From Psittacicella hinzii (GTDB lineage Bacteria > Pseudomonadota > Gammaproteobacteria > Enterobacterales > Psittacicellaceae): 63,097 nucleotides of DNA. Numbering within the stretch: the stretch's first letter is position 1; each line of letters opens with the position of its first letter. The translations under genes and the position numbers were made by a program. Below the pieces are notes generated by a model that saw nothing but the letters and a program-made list of their open reading frames with translations, was not told the origin of the DNA and searched no databases. The stretch is from positions 1 through 63,097 of the forward strand of contig NZ_NRHC01000001.1 of the NCBI RefSeq assembly GCF_003585885.1, given 5' to 3'. Of the stretch, positions 1 through 8,785 are shown piece after piece.

Positions 1-11
1 ATAATATTAAA

Positions 12-40
12 AATTTAGGTAGGTATTTAAGCACCTACTT
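12..40 (-). terminator. Possible terminator of the arginase-like gene
   Basis: On the minus strand a 6-bp stem (GTAGGT/ACCTAC, arms at 33-38 and 19-24) is followed by an A/T-rich tract containing five T. It lies just past the stop of the arginase-fold gene. The stem is short, so this is a weak call. Confidence 0.35.
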
Positions 41-63
41 CAAAACAATATTAGCCTTACCTA

Positions 64-939
64 CTATTTAAAAATATTTAATTTTGCAAACAGCTGATTG
101 ATGTACTGCGCTCCCCAAGGAAGATATTCGGCAATAGTTAAACCAACTAGAGAATAATTATCTTGTAGTTCAGACATAACCTCTTGGAGATATGCTGGTG
201 ACATTTTACCAGCAGAAGCTGGGAAATCTTTACGTCCAGGTTCTGCAAAATAAACATCTTGGAATAATACCGGACTTAGCACATCTAAATCTAGGTGAAC
301 AGCTAAATGGGTAAAACCATTTTGCTCAACCCAAGCTTTTATTTGCTCTACACTTAACATTTGTTGATCTTGTACTTGATAATCAATACCTAATCTTGCT
401 AACTCTTGCACCTCATTTTCAAGTAGAGGCTGTAGACCTACATATAGAATTTGTTTAGCTGTTAAAGGATTTTTAACCAAGCTCGCAACTTCTGGATCAC
501 CAGCCTGTAAAAGATTACCTAATACCATTGCATGCTCATTGAAAAAGTACTGCGGTGTAGTGACATCTGGATGAGTATCAATCCAAATAACTCCTAATTT
601 GTCACCGTACTTACCACTTAAGTAATCAAATGGAGCTTGAGATACTAAGCAACTACCTCCAAAAGTAATTACTTTACTCGGTTGTTTTTGCGCTAATAAG
701 TCACTAAATTCGCTAATATACTCTTTGAGCTCTGCTTGCGCATTTACTCCATTTTGTTGTTGCACTGGTGCATCAACAGGTTGAGTTTTTACGGTTACCG
801 TTTCTTGATTAGCATTCTCAGGAGCTAAAAATGCTAAAAGATTTGCTCCTAAAGTATACAGTGGGTTATTACCACCCTGCCAATCTGGCACAATTACTCT
901 TAAAGTTTTATCCGTTGAATCTTTAACGCCTTTATCCAT
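64..939 (-). CDS. Arginase/agmatinase-family (ureohydrolase-fold) protein
   Basis: A 291-residue protein with the ureohydrolase layout: GGSC at residues 94-97 where canonical enzymes have GGDH, DTHPD at 121-125 (the DxHxD manganese motif), HLDLDV at 215-220, and a late Glu at 271. The family hydrolyses guanidino groups at a two-manganese centre. Here the first metal-binding His is a Cys and the Asp before it is Ser, so the metal site or substrate may differ from arginase or agmatinase. It belongs to the divergent 'arginase family protein' group found in many host-associated bacteria. The start is supported by AGGAG at 948-952. It is distinct from the true agmatinase (speB) in this window and is not in an obvious operon. 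Substrate unknown. It ends with TAG. Confidence 0.75.
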   Translation of the reverse strand: MDKGVKDSTDKTLRVIVPDWQGGNNPLYTLGANLLAFLAPENANQETVTVKTQPVDAPVQQQNGVNAQAELKEYISEFSDLLAQKQPSKVITFGGSCLVSQAPFDYLSGKYGDKLGVIWIDTHPDVTTPQYFFNEHAMVLGNLLQAGDPEVASLVKNPLTAKQILYVGLQPLLENEVQELARLGIDYQVQDQQMLSVEQIKAWVEQNGFTHLAVHLDLDVLSPVLFQDVYFAEPGRKDFPASAGKMSPAYLQEVMSELQDNYSLVGLTIAEYLPWGAQYINQLFAKLNIFK

Positions 940-1102
940 GATTAAGTCTCCTAAGTTTATAATTCCAAGAGATATACAATCTAATACTATATCTCTGCAG
1001 GTACGAGATTATACAACATAGTCAAATGAGAAATAAATACACGATTATAATCAAGTTATATGAATAACCAGCTTTAGCCCAGCTTAAGGTTAACTTTAGC
1101 TT

Positions 1103-1176
1103 AGCCTAAAATCAACTTTATCTCAAGATCAGCTTTAGCCTAAAATCAACTTTATCTCAAGATCAGCTTTAGCCTA
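1103..1176. repeat. 34-bp tandem repeat, two perfect copies
   Basis: Copies at 1103-1136 and 1137-1170 are identical, followed by six bases of a third. The surrounding sequence (about 1073-1200) is made of related TTAGCTTAAC-like words. It sits between the arginase-like gene and tag and reaches into the 3' end of tag. Confidence 0.9.
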
Positions 1177-1183
1177 ACTTAGC

Positions 1184-1750
1184 TCAACTTAGCTTAACTT
1201 GCACTAACGCAATCTCGTTAAAACAAGGGCAATGAGGCGCATGAGGATTTACTACCCCAACAGCCTCTAAAAAAGACTGCACCGTTGTCGTACCGACAAA
1301 CTTAAAGCCCCATTTTTTTAATTGACGACTCATCTGTAAGATAATGTCAGATTTAACTTCAAGCTGAGGAACAAAATCTACCTGTTGCCATACCCAAGTA
1401 GCAAAATCAATCCCTTGCTTTTCTAAGGCAATAAAGGCTTGGGCATTAGTACGCATCGCTTTAATCTTGCCTAAATGACGAATAATTTCCGGATTAGCCA
1501 TTTGCTTTTCCATGTACTCTTCGCTCATTTGCGTGAGTGCTTGGCAATCCCAATTAAAGAATGCTTCATTTAAAGCTTGCTCTTTACGGAGAATTATCTC
1601 CCAGCTTAAACCAGCTTGCCAGCACTCCAGCATTAACATAGCAAACATATCTTGCTTATTGGTTATTGCTCTCCCCCAGCGTTGATCGTGGTAGGCTTTA
1701 GCAGTGTCAGACATTTTCATGTCACACCAATATTTTTTATCTGTGGTCAT
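1184..1750 (-). CDS. tag: DNA-3-methyladenine glycosylase I
   Basis: A 188-residue protein that matches Tag along its length. Tag excises 3-methyladenine from alkylated DNA, starting base excision repair. Visible signatures are WC near residues 8-9 and YHDQRWG near 20-26 (Cys and His of the zinc snap), LMLECWQAGLSW with the conserved Glu near residue 42, the helix-hairpin-helix-like IIRHLGKIKAMRTNAQAF, GFKFVGTTTVQSFLEAVGVVNPHAPHC near the C-terminus with the remaining His and Cys ligands. Length is normal (E. coli about 187). It appears to be transcribed alone, downstream of the adk terminator. The last codons overlap the repeat-like spacer, so the C-terminal tail may be locally variable. Confidence 0.93.
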   Translation of the reverse strand: MTTDKKYWCDMKMSDTAKAYHDQRWGRAITNKQDMFAMLMLECWQAGLSWEIILRKEQALNEAFFNWDCQALTQMSEEYMEKQMANPEIIRHLGKIKAMRTNAQAFIALEKQGIDFATWVWQQVDFVPQLEVKSDIILQMSRQLKKWGFKFVGTTTVQSFLEAVGVVNPHAPHCPCFNEIALVQVKLS

Positions 1751-1794
1751 TTTGTAATGGTACCTTGGGCAATTTCAAATTGCATCTAAATATG

Positions 1795-1823
1795 AAAAAA
1801 AGAGAAAGCTATTTAGCTTTCTC
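1795..1823 (-). terminator. Rho-independent terminator of prfA-adk
   Basis: Perfect 10-bp stem GAGAAAGCTA/TAGCTTTCTC (1802-1811 and 1814-1823). Read on the minus strand it is followed by a T-run (A-run at 1794-1801 on the plus strand). It sits about 85 bp past the adk stop. Confidence 0.85.
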
Positions 1824-1907
1824 CTCATGCTTATATTATAAATTGAATGGAAATTCCTTCAATTTATGATGAAATTAATAAATCTTGCTTGATAATAGTT
1901 TGAACTA

Positions 1908-2567
1908 TTAGTTAAAAACTGTACGTAATTCGTCACGTAATTTTTTGCTAACAACTTCAATCTCGTCATTACCGTCAATTTTTAAGAAACGAACTTTACC
2001 TTGTTTCGCTAAATCACGGTAGTAACTTACTAAAGGAGCTGTTTGTGTGTGGTACACTTCTAAACGTTTAGCAACAACTTCTTCAGTATCGTCTGGACGA
2101 GTTACTAAAGGTTCACCTGTAACGTCATCTTTACCTTCTTCTTTAGGTGGATTGAATTTTACGTGGTAAACACGACCTGAAGCAGGGTGACTACGACGAC
2201 CTGTAATACGTTCAACGATTACTTCATCAGGAACATCAAACTCAATTACTAAGTCTAAATCTAGGTTAGCTTCTTCTAACGCGTGTGCTTGCGCTAAGTT
2301 ACGTGGGAAACCGTCTAATAGGTAACCTTCTTTACATTCAGGTTTAGCTACTTTTTCTTTTACTAAACGAGTTACGATCTCGTCTGAAACTAATTGACCT
2401 GATTGCAAGATGCTAGCTAATTCTTGACCTAGTGCAGAACCTGATTTAACTTCAGCACGTAATAAATCACCTGTTGAGATTTGTGGAATGTTAAATAAGT
2501 TCATGATCATTTGTGCTTGAGTACCTTTACCAGCACCTGGAGCACCTAATAATAGAATACGTTTCAT
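1908..2567 (-). CDS. adk: Adenylate kinase
   Basis: A 219-residue long-form adenylate kinase, interconverting ATP + AMP and 2 ADP in the cytoplasm. The P-loop GAPGAGKGT is at residues 8-16; the AMP-binding segment [10 protein letters not shown] and DGFPRN follow. The LID has [16 protein letters not shown], the Gram-negative type without zinc cysteines, and [13 protein letters not shown]. No insertions, unlike many other genes in this window. It starts 16 bp after the prfA stop, so the two are probably co-transcribed, with a strong terminator downstream. This prfA-adk pairing differs from E. coli, where adk follows htpG and prfA follows hemA. Confidence 0.97.
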   Translation of the reverse strand: MKRILLLGAPGAGKGTQAQMIMNLFNIPQISTGDLLRAEVKSGSALGQELASILQSGQLVSDEIVTRLVKEKVAKPECKEGYLLDGFPRNLAQAHALEEANLDLDLVIEFDVPDEVIVERITGRRSHPASGRVYHVKFNPPKEEGKDDVTGEPLVTRPDDTEEVVAKRLEVYHTQTAPLVSYYRDLAKQGKVRFLKIDGNDEIEVVSKKLRDELRTVFN

Positions 2568-2583
2568 AATTCTTTAACTCTCA

Positions 2584-3672
2584 TTATAAAGTTTCACTAC
2601 CGATCATTTCTTTTAATTGATCAGCTTGGAACTCTTGGATAATCGGTGTAATTAATTGATCAAGGTTACCATCCATAATATCGTCAAGACGATATAAGGT
2701 TAGGTTAATACGATGATCTGTCACACGTGATTGTGGATAGTTATATGTACGGATTTTATCCGAACGGTCACCCGAACCTAAAAGGTTACGACGTGTCTCT
2801 GATACCTCTGCATTACGTTGGTCAATAATGCCTTGTTGGATACGTGAAGCTAGCACTGATAAAGCTTTAGCTTTATTTTTGTGCTGTGAACGTTCATCTT
2901 GACACTCTACCACAATACCTGTTGGTAAGTGGGTAATACGTACCGCTGAGTCAGTTTTGTTAATGTGCTGACCACCCGCACCAGAAGCACGGAAAGTATC
3001 GATACGTAAATCAGCAGGGTTGATATCTGGCATTTCTGCTTCAGGAAGCTCAACTAGCACCGCTACTGTACACGCTGAAGTATGGATACGACCTTGTGAT
3101 TCAGTTTTTGGTACACGTTGTACACGGTGACCGCCTGACTCGAATTTTAAGTTAGAGTACACCATGTCGCCAGAAATGTGCATTACGATCTCTTTGTAAC
3201 CACCTTGATCTGATTCAGATGAAGAGATTACTTCGTAACGCCAACCACGACGTTCACAAAAACGTGAATACATACGGTAAAGATCACCACAGAAAATAGC
3301 AGCTTCATCACCACCTGTACCTGCACGAATCTCTAAGAATACGTTGTACTCATCGTTTGGATCTTTTGGAATTAAGTGAACTTGTAAAGCATCTTCCATC
3401 TTCGCAAGCTCTTCTTGATTTTGCTCAATCTCTAATTGAGCTAACTCAGCCATATCTGGATCAGCTAGTAACTCTTGAGCTCCCTCAATATCACTTTTTA
3501 GCTGTTGCCAATGCGTAAAGTCTTTTACTACTGGCTCTAAGTTAGAGTACTCCTTTGAATAAGCACGGAATTTATCTTGATCACTAATAACTTCAGCATC
3601 ACCTAGTAACTGCTGTAATTCTTCATAGCGCTCAACTAGTACTTGGAGTTTTTCAACTAAACTTTGTTTCAT
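2584..3672 (-). CDS. prfA: Peptide chain release factor 1
   Basis: A 362-residue class I release factor, normal length, that recognises UAA/UAG and triggers peptidyl-tRNA hydrolysis. The GGQ catalytic loop lies in [17 protein letters not shown]. The stop-codon recognition tripeptide is PKT (in [12 protein letters not shown]) where E. coli RF1 has PAT; Pro and Thr are kept, so RF1 specificity is expected. It is the first gene of a probable prfA-adk operon, with an extended -10 promoter about 100 bp upstream. prmC, the Gln methyltransferase often next to prfA, is not in this window. RF1 specificity matters here because a SemiSWEET gene near 52.5 kb carries an in-frame TAG. Confidence 0.97.
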   Translation of the reverse strand: MKQSLVEKLQVLVERYEELQQLLGDAEVISDQDKFRAYSKEYSNLEPVVKDFTHWQQLKSDIEGAQELLADPDMAELAQLEIEQNQEELAKMEDALQVHLIPKDPNDEYNVFLEIRAGTGGDEAAIFCGDLYRMYSRFCERRGWRYEVISSSESDQGGYKEIVMHISGDMVYSNLKFESGGHRVQRVPKTESQGRIHTSACTVAVLVELPEAEMPDINPADLRIDTFRASGAGGQHINKTDSAVRITHLPTGIVVECQDERSQHKNKAKALSVLASRIQQGIIDQRNAEVSETRRNLLGSGDRSDKIRTYNYPQSRVTDHRINLTLYRLDDIMDGNLDQLITPIIQEFQADQLKEMIGSETL

Positions 3673-3768
3673 AGAAAAAATAAAAAATCAGGTATGCCAA
3701 ACTAACTAAAGTTTATTACTTGATAAGCATACACAAAATAAAAAGTTAAACCGTTTACTAAGTCTAAT

Positions 3769-3798
3769 ATTATAGCATAAGCCTCAAGAAAATGATAA
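3769..3798 (-). promoter_or_regulatory. Extended -10 promoter for prfA-adk
   Basis: On the minus strand TGCTATAAT (3777-3769) is an extended -10 with a perfect hexamer; TTATCA (3798-3793) at 18-bp spacing is a weak -35. It lies about 100 bp upstream of prfA and downstream of the ydfG terminator. Confidence 0.6.
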
Positions 3799-3840
3799 AA
3801 AAGCAAGAAGTCCATGGTGAGAAATTACCATGGACTTCTT
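3799..3840 (-). terminator. Terminator of the lpxK-kdsB-ydfG operon
   Basis: Perfect 14-bp stem AAGAAGTCCATGGT (3805-3818) with its complement at 3827-3840 and an 8-nt loop; the minus-strand copy ends in a T-run (A-run at 3797-3802). Confidence 0.85.
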
Positions 3841-3886
3841 ACTTAATTTAGTGATTAGTTGAGAGACTAATCTCGCTTCTCAAACT

Positions 3887-3987
3887 GCGCTGTACTGCAA
3901 ACCATACAGCACCTCAAAAAGCACTGTACTGCCAACTATACAGCACCGCAAACTGCACTGTACTGCAAACTATACAGCAACGCAGAT
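3887..3987. repeat. 34-bp tandem repeat, three imperfect copies
   Basis: Units start at 3887, 3921 and 3955, an exact 34-bp period. Each contains CTGTACTGC...ATACAG, an inverted repeat able to form a small CTGTA/TACAG hairpin. It lies between the end of ydfG and the operon terminator, so it would be in the 3' untranslated part of the mRNA. Confidence 0.9.
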
Positions 3988-4008
3988 ATTTACTTCTAGC
4001 TTAAGTAA

Positions 4009-4770
4009 TTAAACTTTGAAGTCTTTATTGTCGACACGTAGAGGGTTAAAGCTTTGCGCTGTTGGCATTACTTCTAGAGCATTAATATTAACATGCTCTG
4101 GTAAGTGTACTAGGTAAGAGACAATATCAGCAATATCTTCCGGAGTAATGTAAGCAATATTTTCATAAACTTTACTTGCTTTATCACTATCCCCACGGAA
4201 ACGTACCACAGAGAACTCTGTATCACCACATAAACCTGGTTCAAGATTTGTCACTCGTACCCCTGTACCAACTAAATCCGCACGTAAGTTTAAACTAAAC
4301 TGACGGACAAAAGCTTTAGTTGCGCCATAGATATTACCGCCTGGGTAAGGGTAAGTACCAGCAATTGAACCTAAGTTAATTACATAGCCACGATGATTTT
4401 CTACCATTTTTGGTAATAAAAGATTAGTTAAAGAAACTAGTCCTACTACATTGGTGTTAATCATTGTTTGCCAATCCGCAAAATCAGCTTTGTATGCTGG
4501 CTCTAAACCTTTAGCTAAACCAGCGTTGTTTACTAGGACATCAATATTGTCACGTAATTCTGCAGGTAAGCTTGCTAATGCTTGCTTAGTCGCCTCATGA
4601 TCTTGTAAATCAAAAACTAATGGGGTAAAAGTTTCTGGATAAGCTTGAGCAATTTCTGCAAGTTTTTCTAGACGACGTCCAGTACCAATAACTTTATGTC
4701 CTTCTTTAAGTAAGCGTAAAGAAATCGCTTTCCCAAAACCAGCGGTTGCCCCAGTAACAAAAATAATCAT
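4009..4770 (-). CDS. ydfG: Short-chain dehydrogenase, YdfG-type NADP-dependent 3-hydroxy acid dehydrogenase
   Basis: A 253-residue protein collinear with E. coli YdfG (serine / 3-hydroxypropionate / malonic semialdehyde dehydrogenase). It has VTGATAGFGKA at the N-terminus (GxxxGxG cofactor loop), GRR after the second strand (NADP preference), LVNNAGLA near residue 84, the active-site Ser in NLGSIAG, and YGATK (YxxxK catalytic pair) followed by AFVRQFSLNLRADLVGTGVRVT, which is almost the E. coli sequence. It starts 22 bp past the kdsB stop and is probably the last gene of a lpxK-kdsB-ydfG operon. There is no metabolic reason visible for co-transcription with LPS genes. Confidence 0.93.
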   Translation of the reverse strand: MIIFVTGATAGFGKAISLRLLKEGHKVIGTGRRLEKLAEIAQAYPETFTPLVFDLQDHEATKQALASLPAELRDNIDVLVNNAGLAKGLEPAYKADFADWQTMINTNVVGLVSLTNLLLPKMVENHRGYVINLGSIAGTYPYPGGNIYGATKAFVRQFSLNLRADLVGTGVRVTNLEPGLCGDTEFSVVRFRGDSDKASKVYENIAYITPEDIADIVSYLVHLPEHVNINALEVMPTAQSFNPLRVDNKDFKV

Positions 4771-4792
4771 TTTTACCTCCTGTTTTTTTATT

Positions 4793-5779
4793 TTAACCTA
4801 GGTATTTACGACCAAAACTTGCTAAAAATTGTTTATAGTTTTTCTCATCGAGAGGATTAGCTGTTGCACGGTTATACTCTGCTTTGATTTGTTGTGCTTG
4901 CGCTAAATCTTCAGCAGTGTCTACACCAACAAAGCCACGACCTTCAATCATCATTAAAGCAATCTTGTAACCATGTTCAAGAACTTTTAATTGCTCTAAA
5001 GATTCTGCTGTAGCTAGAGGAGTCATAGCTAGAGCTTTGTACTCACGTACAAATTTAGCACGATAAACATACACCCCTGCATGTTTAATGTACTTAATCT
5101 CATTTTGATCTACTGAACGTGGGTATGGAATTGGATTACGTGAGAAGTAAAGTGCTAAACCATACTTGTCCGTTACCACTTTAACTGCATTTGGTGAAGT
5201 TACCTCTTCACCTTGCGCTAGTTGACCAATGGTCGCCATTTTTATACTTGGATCTTTTGCTTCAACTTCAACAAAGTGCGCAACTAGATCATTAATAATT
5301 TGGGGATTAAAAAATGGCTCATCACCTTGGACGTTAACAATGATTTCATCATCGTCAAGTGCAAGTTTATCAATCGCTTGAGCAATACGTTCAGTACCAT
5401 TTTCTAATGCTGAATCAGTTTGCACAACTGTAACTCGATCTTTTACTTGTTGTTGCGTAGCAAACTCGTTAATTGAATCTTCGATCTCTTGCGCATCAGT
5501 AGCTACTACAACTTCTAAACCAGTTTGCAGAGCCGAGTAAACTACAGTATTAATTAAATTCCAATCATCAATTTTAGCTAAAGGTTTATTTGGTAAACGG
5601 GTAGAAGCTAAACGTGAAGGAATAACAATACGGTAATTGATTTTACTTGAAAGTAAACGGAAGATTCCGTTTTCAATTAAGTAAACATGAGTTTTATCAG
5701 CTGTAGCAACGTGAGTTTCATCTAGTTGATATAAAGGTTGCTTGGTAATGGGACAAACTAGCCCAGAAAGTTTATTCAT
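4793..5779 (-). CDS. kdsB: YcaR (Trm112-like)-KdsB fusion: 3-deoxy-manno-octulosonate cytidylyltransferase
   Basis: A 328-residue protein. Residues 48-328 are KdsB, which makes CMP-Kdo from CTP and Kdo for LPS inner core synthesis: IPSRLASTRLPNKPL (54-67), VVATD, and VNVQGDEPFF (149-156) are hallmarks. Residues 1-47 read as a UPF0434/Trm112-like domain (SGLVCPITKQPLYQ ... VYLIENGIFRLL), corresponding to the stand-alone ycaR gene that lies between lpxK and kdsB in E. coli. Only one Cys of the usual zinc set remains (Cys9), so the added domain probably does not bind zinc. The start codon overlaps the lpxK stop by 8 bp, so translation is coupled. KdsB proteins are usually about 250 residues. Confidence 0.93.
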   Translation of the reverse strand: MNKLSGLVCPITKQPLYQLDETHVATADKTHVYLIENGIFRLLSSKINYRIVIPSRLASTRLPNKPLAKIDDWNLINTVVYSALQTGLEVVVATDAQEIEDSINEFATQQQVKDRVTVVQTDSALENGTERIAQAIDKLALDDDEIIVNVQGDEPFFNPQIINDLVAHFVEVEAKDPSIKMATIGQLAQGEEVTSPNAVKVVTDKYGLALYFSRNPIPYPRSVDQNEIKYIKHAGVYVYRAKFVREYKALAMTPLATAESLEQLKVLEHGYKIALMMIEGRGFVGVDTAEDLAQAQQIKAEYNRATANPLDEKNYKQFLASFGRKYLG

Positions 5780-7913
5780 ATTTTACCCCGCTTGTGTAAA
5801 TGTTAACTAATTTATCCTTAAGACTATCTAACCAACGAGTGTGTTCGTCAAAGTAACCTTCACGCTCAAGGAAAAATGTCATTGGCGGTAAATCTAATGA
5901 TGCTAGTTTAATCGCATCTTTTTCCGTAACTAAAATAGGTAAATCTGCTAATTCAGGATGCTCTTTTAGCAATTTATCTATGTCTTCTTGTTTAAATTGA
6001 TAATGATCTGGGAAAGCGAAAATTGCCTCAACCGTAAAACCAAGATCAGTTAAAGTTTTCTTGAAGCCCTCTGGGTAACCTATAGCACACAGAGCGACAA
6101 CTTTAGGAAAGACTTTTTGCATACACTCTACGAGGATATGCTCTGATGAAATTAATGAGCGAGATTTAGCCAGTAAGTATTTTGAAGAAAAGACTGTCGG
6201 TGGTATTTGACTATCAAGGTAATCTAAAAACTCTTCAGCACTCTCAAAGTTGTGATGACTTTCTAGCTCTAAAGCTTGTTGTGATTGAGTTACTGTTTGA
6301 GCTTGAGTTTGTGCTTGAGACTCTACTTGAGCGTGTGCCTGAAGATGTTCCGAAACATTAACGACATCTTTTTCTTTAGCTAGGTTATTTTCTTTAGCTA
6401 CCTCATTGTCTCTAGTAGCCTCTTCCTCTTTAGCCAAAACATTTTCTTCAGAAACTTCTTTTGCAACAACGTTTTCTTTAGAAACTTCTTTTGCAACAAC
6501 GTTTTCTTTAGATAATTCACTTTCTGTTGCCATATCTGTACTAAACAAAATACTATCTTGTTCAGTAACTGGAACGCCAACAACTTCAAACGGAGGCGTT
6601 TGTTGCTCTTGAGAAGCTTGTACCTGTACAGCTTCTTGCGATTGTTGCGTAGAATTAACAACAGTTTGCTCTTGTTCTAATTGAGCGCCTCTAGCTACTT
6701 CTGTGTTTACACTTGCTTCACTTGCGTTCGTAGCATGACTAAAGAGCTTAGAAGAATGTTTCTCTGTTGCTTTGCTTTCAGATTTGCCTAACTTATGTAC
6801 AACCTTTTGTAACTCTTCCGGTGTTAAAAGATGCACATGCTCTTCAATTTTTGCCAGTAATTGAGGATCATCAGGATCAAGCTCACCTAGAGTTGGAGAG
6901 CTTTGGCTGTTTGTAGTTGCTGAAGAATTATTAGCATCAGTAGCATTAGCTTGATTAGCAAGATTTACTTGCTGCGCTAATTGCTCTGGAGTAATTTGCG
7001 CTGCTTGTAAATCGAGTACTTGTTCAGGACGATTAAACTCTGCAGTTAAATACTCTTTACGCGTATCTAAGGTAAAAGGAGCATAATGAGTTTCTAACTC
7101 GGCAATAAAAGCAGGATGGTGCTTGATATACTCTTGCCAAATAATTAAACTTTGCGGAGCTTGTTGCTGTAAAAAATTATCCCAGTTTTGCAAAACTGAG
7201 GTAATATTTTGCGCAACCTCACCAACTTGGTTTATTGCCTTAACTGGTAAAAATCCAAGATAAGCGTGCTTCATTTTATACACACCAAAATCTGGATTAT
7301 CTGAGTTATTAATTACAAAATCTACTTTACGTAAACGTTTTGCTTCTTCACGTAAAGGACCTGCCGGAATAAATAATTTGTTACCTAAAGCTAGAGGACC
7401 AACCACTGCTATTTCAAGATGACGTGGTAAAGCATAGTGCTGTAAACCATCATCAGAGATAATAAAGTTACAACCTAATTCTTGGGCTTTTAAAGCTGCT
7501 TGAATACGCTCACGACAGACAACAAATTCAACATCATGTAACCCTTGACGTTGGCAGTAGGCAAACTGCATAGCTACTTCATCACCAACAGTTAAAGCAG
7601 TGTCTTCAGCTGTTACATGATGTACCCCTTTGTAATTACCACCGTAACCACGGCTAATTACCCCAACTTTAAATCCCATTTCACGTAAGTAACGGAAAAG
7701 AAAACGCACCATTGGCGTTTTACCAGTACCACCTACGGTAATATTACCCACAACAATTACAGGAACTTGTAATTGTTGTGCTGGGGAGTTAGGGGCACTT
7801 AAAGAATTTAAGTCTTTTGCATACTTGCGGTAAGCAAGCTTTTTATAAAGTAAACTCAAGGGCCAAAGTAAAGCCGCCGTAAAAGTTACTTTAGGTTTAT
7901 ACCAAAACTTCAT
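5772..7913 (-). CDS. lpxK: Tetraacyldisaccharide 4'-kinase with a large disordered insertion
   Basis: A 713-residue protein; LpxK is normally about 330. It phosphorylates lipid A disaccharide at the inner membrane. Residues 1-235 are the N-terminal part: a membrane-associated helix near 10-28, P-loop VGNITVGGTGKTP (55-67), ISRGYGG (86-92), SDDGLQHYAL (153-162), IPAGPLRE (182-189). Residues 606-713 are the C-terminal part: IGYPEGF, AFPDHYQF, LVTEKDAIKL. Between them lies an insertion of about 365 residues, rich in Q/E/A/N/S/T with VSKENVVAKE repeats. All recognisable kinase motifs are kept, so activity is expected; the insertion is probably a flexible loop. First gene of the operon with kdsB and ydfG. 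Confidence 0.93.
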   Translation of the reverse strand: MKFWYKPKVTFTAALLWPLSLLYKKLAYRKYAKDLNSLSAPNSPAQQLQVPVIVVGNITVGGTGKTPMVRFLFRYLREMGFKVGVISRGYGGNYKGVHHVTAEDTALTVGDEVAMQFAYCQRQGLHDVEFVVCRERIQAALKAQELGCNFIISDDGLQHYALPRHLEIAVVGPLALGNKLFIPAGPLREEAKRLRKVDFVINNSDNPDFGVYKMKHAYLGFLPVKAINQVGEVAQNITSVLQNWDNFLQQQAPQSLIIWQEYIKHHPAFIAELETHYAPFTLDTRKEYLTAEFNRPEQVLDLQAAQITPEQLAQQVNLANQANATDANNSSATTNSQSSPTLGELDPDDPQLLAKIEEHVHLLTPEELQKVVHKLGKSESKATEKHSSKLFSHATNASEASVNTEVARGAQLEQEQTVVNSTQQSQEAVQVQASQEQQTPPFEVVGVPVTEQDSILFSTDMATESELSKENVVAKEVSKENVVAKEVSEENVLAKEEEATRDNEVAKENNLAKEKDVVNVSEHLQAHAQVESQAQTQAQTVTQSQQALELESHHNFESAEEFLDYLDSQIPPTVFSSKYLLAKSRSLISSEHILVECMQKVFPKVVALCAIGYPEGFKKTLTDLGFTVEAIFAFPDHYQFKQEDIDKLLKEHPELADLPILVTEKDAIKLASLDLPPMTFFLEREGYFDEHTRWLDSLKDKLVNIYTSGVKYE
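6451..6510. repeat. 30-bp perfect tandem repeat inside lpxK
   Basis: Copies 6451-6480 and 6481-6510 are identical, with a degenerate third copy before them. They encode VSKENVVAKE-type decapeptides in the low-complexity insertion, evidence that the insertion grows by in-frame duplication. Confidence 0.9.
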
Positions 7914-8008
7914 TTTTACTTTTTTACAACCTGTTTATTTACAACAAAGGCATATTTTGCTAAGCAACTGACGTTGCTTTGCACAATCTATAATATTTTT
8001 TAAGCTGA

Positions 8009-8017
8009 TGATATAAT
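8009..8017 (+). promoter_or_regulatory. Extended -10 promoter candidate for rluA
   Basis: TGATATAAT with no convincing -35. It lies 61 bp before the rluA start in the 164-bp divergent spacer to lpxK. Confidence 0.45.
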
Positions 8018-8077
8018 AAAAAATTCAATGGTAATTACCGTTATAATTGTAATCACACTGATATTATACAGGTTTTT

Positions 8078-8785
8078 ATGAGTTTACAAGCATATAACAC
8101 TGAACACGTGCCTCTGGAGATTCTCTACGCAGATCAGGATATAGTTATAGTTAATAAACCTTATGGTTTACTCTCTGTTCCCGGAGTTGATGAACGCCTC
8201 CAAGACAGCGTTGTCACTCGTGTTGCCAAAGACTATGAGTTTGTTGAAGCTGTACATCGCCTCGACATGGCAACTTCCGGCATTATCGTCCTCGCAGTTT
8301 CCAAACTTGCCGACTCCGAATTAAAAAAACAGTTTCGCGAACGCGAAACTAGTAAAGCTTACTATGCCATTGTGAGAGGTATAGTAGAGCGTGACCACCA
8401 ATTTATTGAACAACCTCTCGGTTGTGATTGGCCCTTACGCCCTCGTCAAAGAGTTGATTATAGTGCGACGGGCAAATATGCCTTAACCGAATGCACAGTG
8501 CTCGAAAGAAACCTAGACAACAATACTACTTTAGTTAAGCTAACTCCGCATACTGGACGTTCACACCAATTACGTGTTCACATGCAAAGCTTAGGGCATG
8601 CTATCCTTGGGGATAAATTCTACGATGTTGAATTTAAAGCTAATCCTTACTTTAGATTATGCTTACATGCTGGGCACTTAGGTTTTTACCACCCACGTAC
8701 AAAAGAGTATATGGAATTTAGTGCGGAGCCCAACTTTACACTGGATTATCAAATTCCGGAGTTTGTTGAAAACCCAGAAAACTAA
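8078..8785 (+). CDS. rluA: tRNA/23S rRNA pseudouridine synthase RluA
   Basis: A 235-residue protein collinear with E. coli RluA (219 aa), which isomerises U746 of 23S rRNA and U32 of several tRNAs. VNKPYGLLSVPG (25-36) and the catalytic HRLDMATSG (60-68, Asp63) are intact, followed by KKQFRERE, CDWPLRPRQRV, LTPHTGRSHQLRVHM and GHAILGDKFY. No S4 domain, as expected for RluA rather than RluC/D. Single gene with its own terminator, divergent from lpxK. Confidence 0.95.
   Translation: MSLQAYNTEHVPLEILYADQDIVIVNKPYGLLSVPGVDERLQDSVVTRVAKDYEFVEAVHRLDMATSGIIVLAVSKLADSELKKQFRERETSKAYYAIVRGIVERDHQFIEQPLGCDWPLRPRQRVDYSATGKYALTECTVLERNLDNNTTLVKLTPHTGRSHQLRVHMQSLGHAILGDKFYDVEFKANPYFRLCLHAGHLGFYHPRTKEYMEFSAEPNFTLDYQIPEFVENPEN

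Noticed and set aside
6398..6661. Open frames on both strands inside the lpxK insertion
   Set aside because: Low-complexity shadow frames from the repeat; no start signals, and the lpxK frame is continuous.
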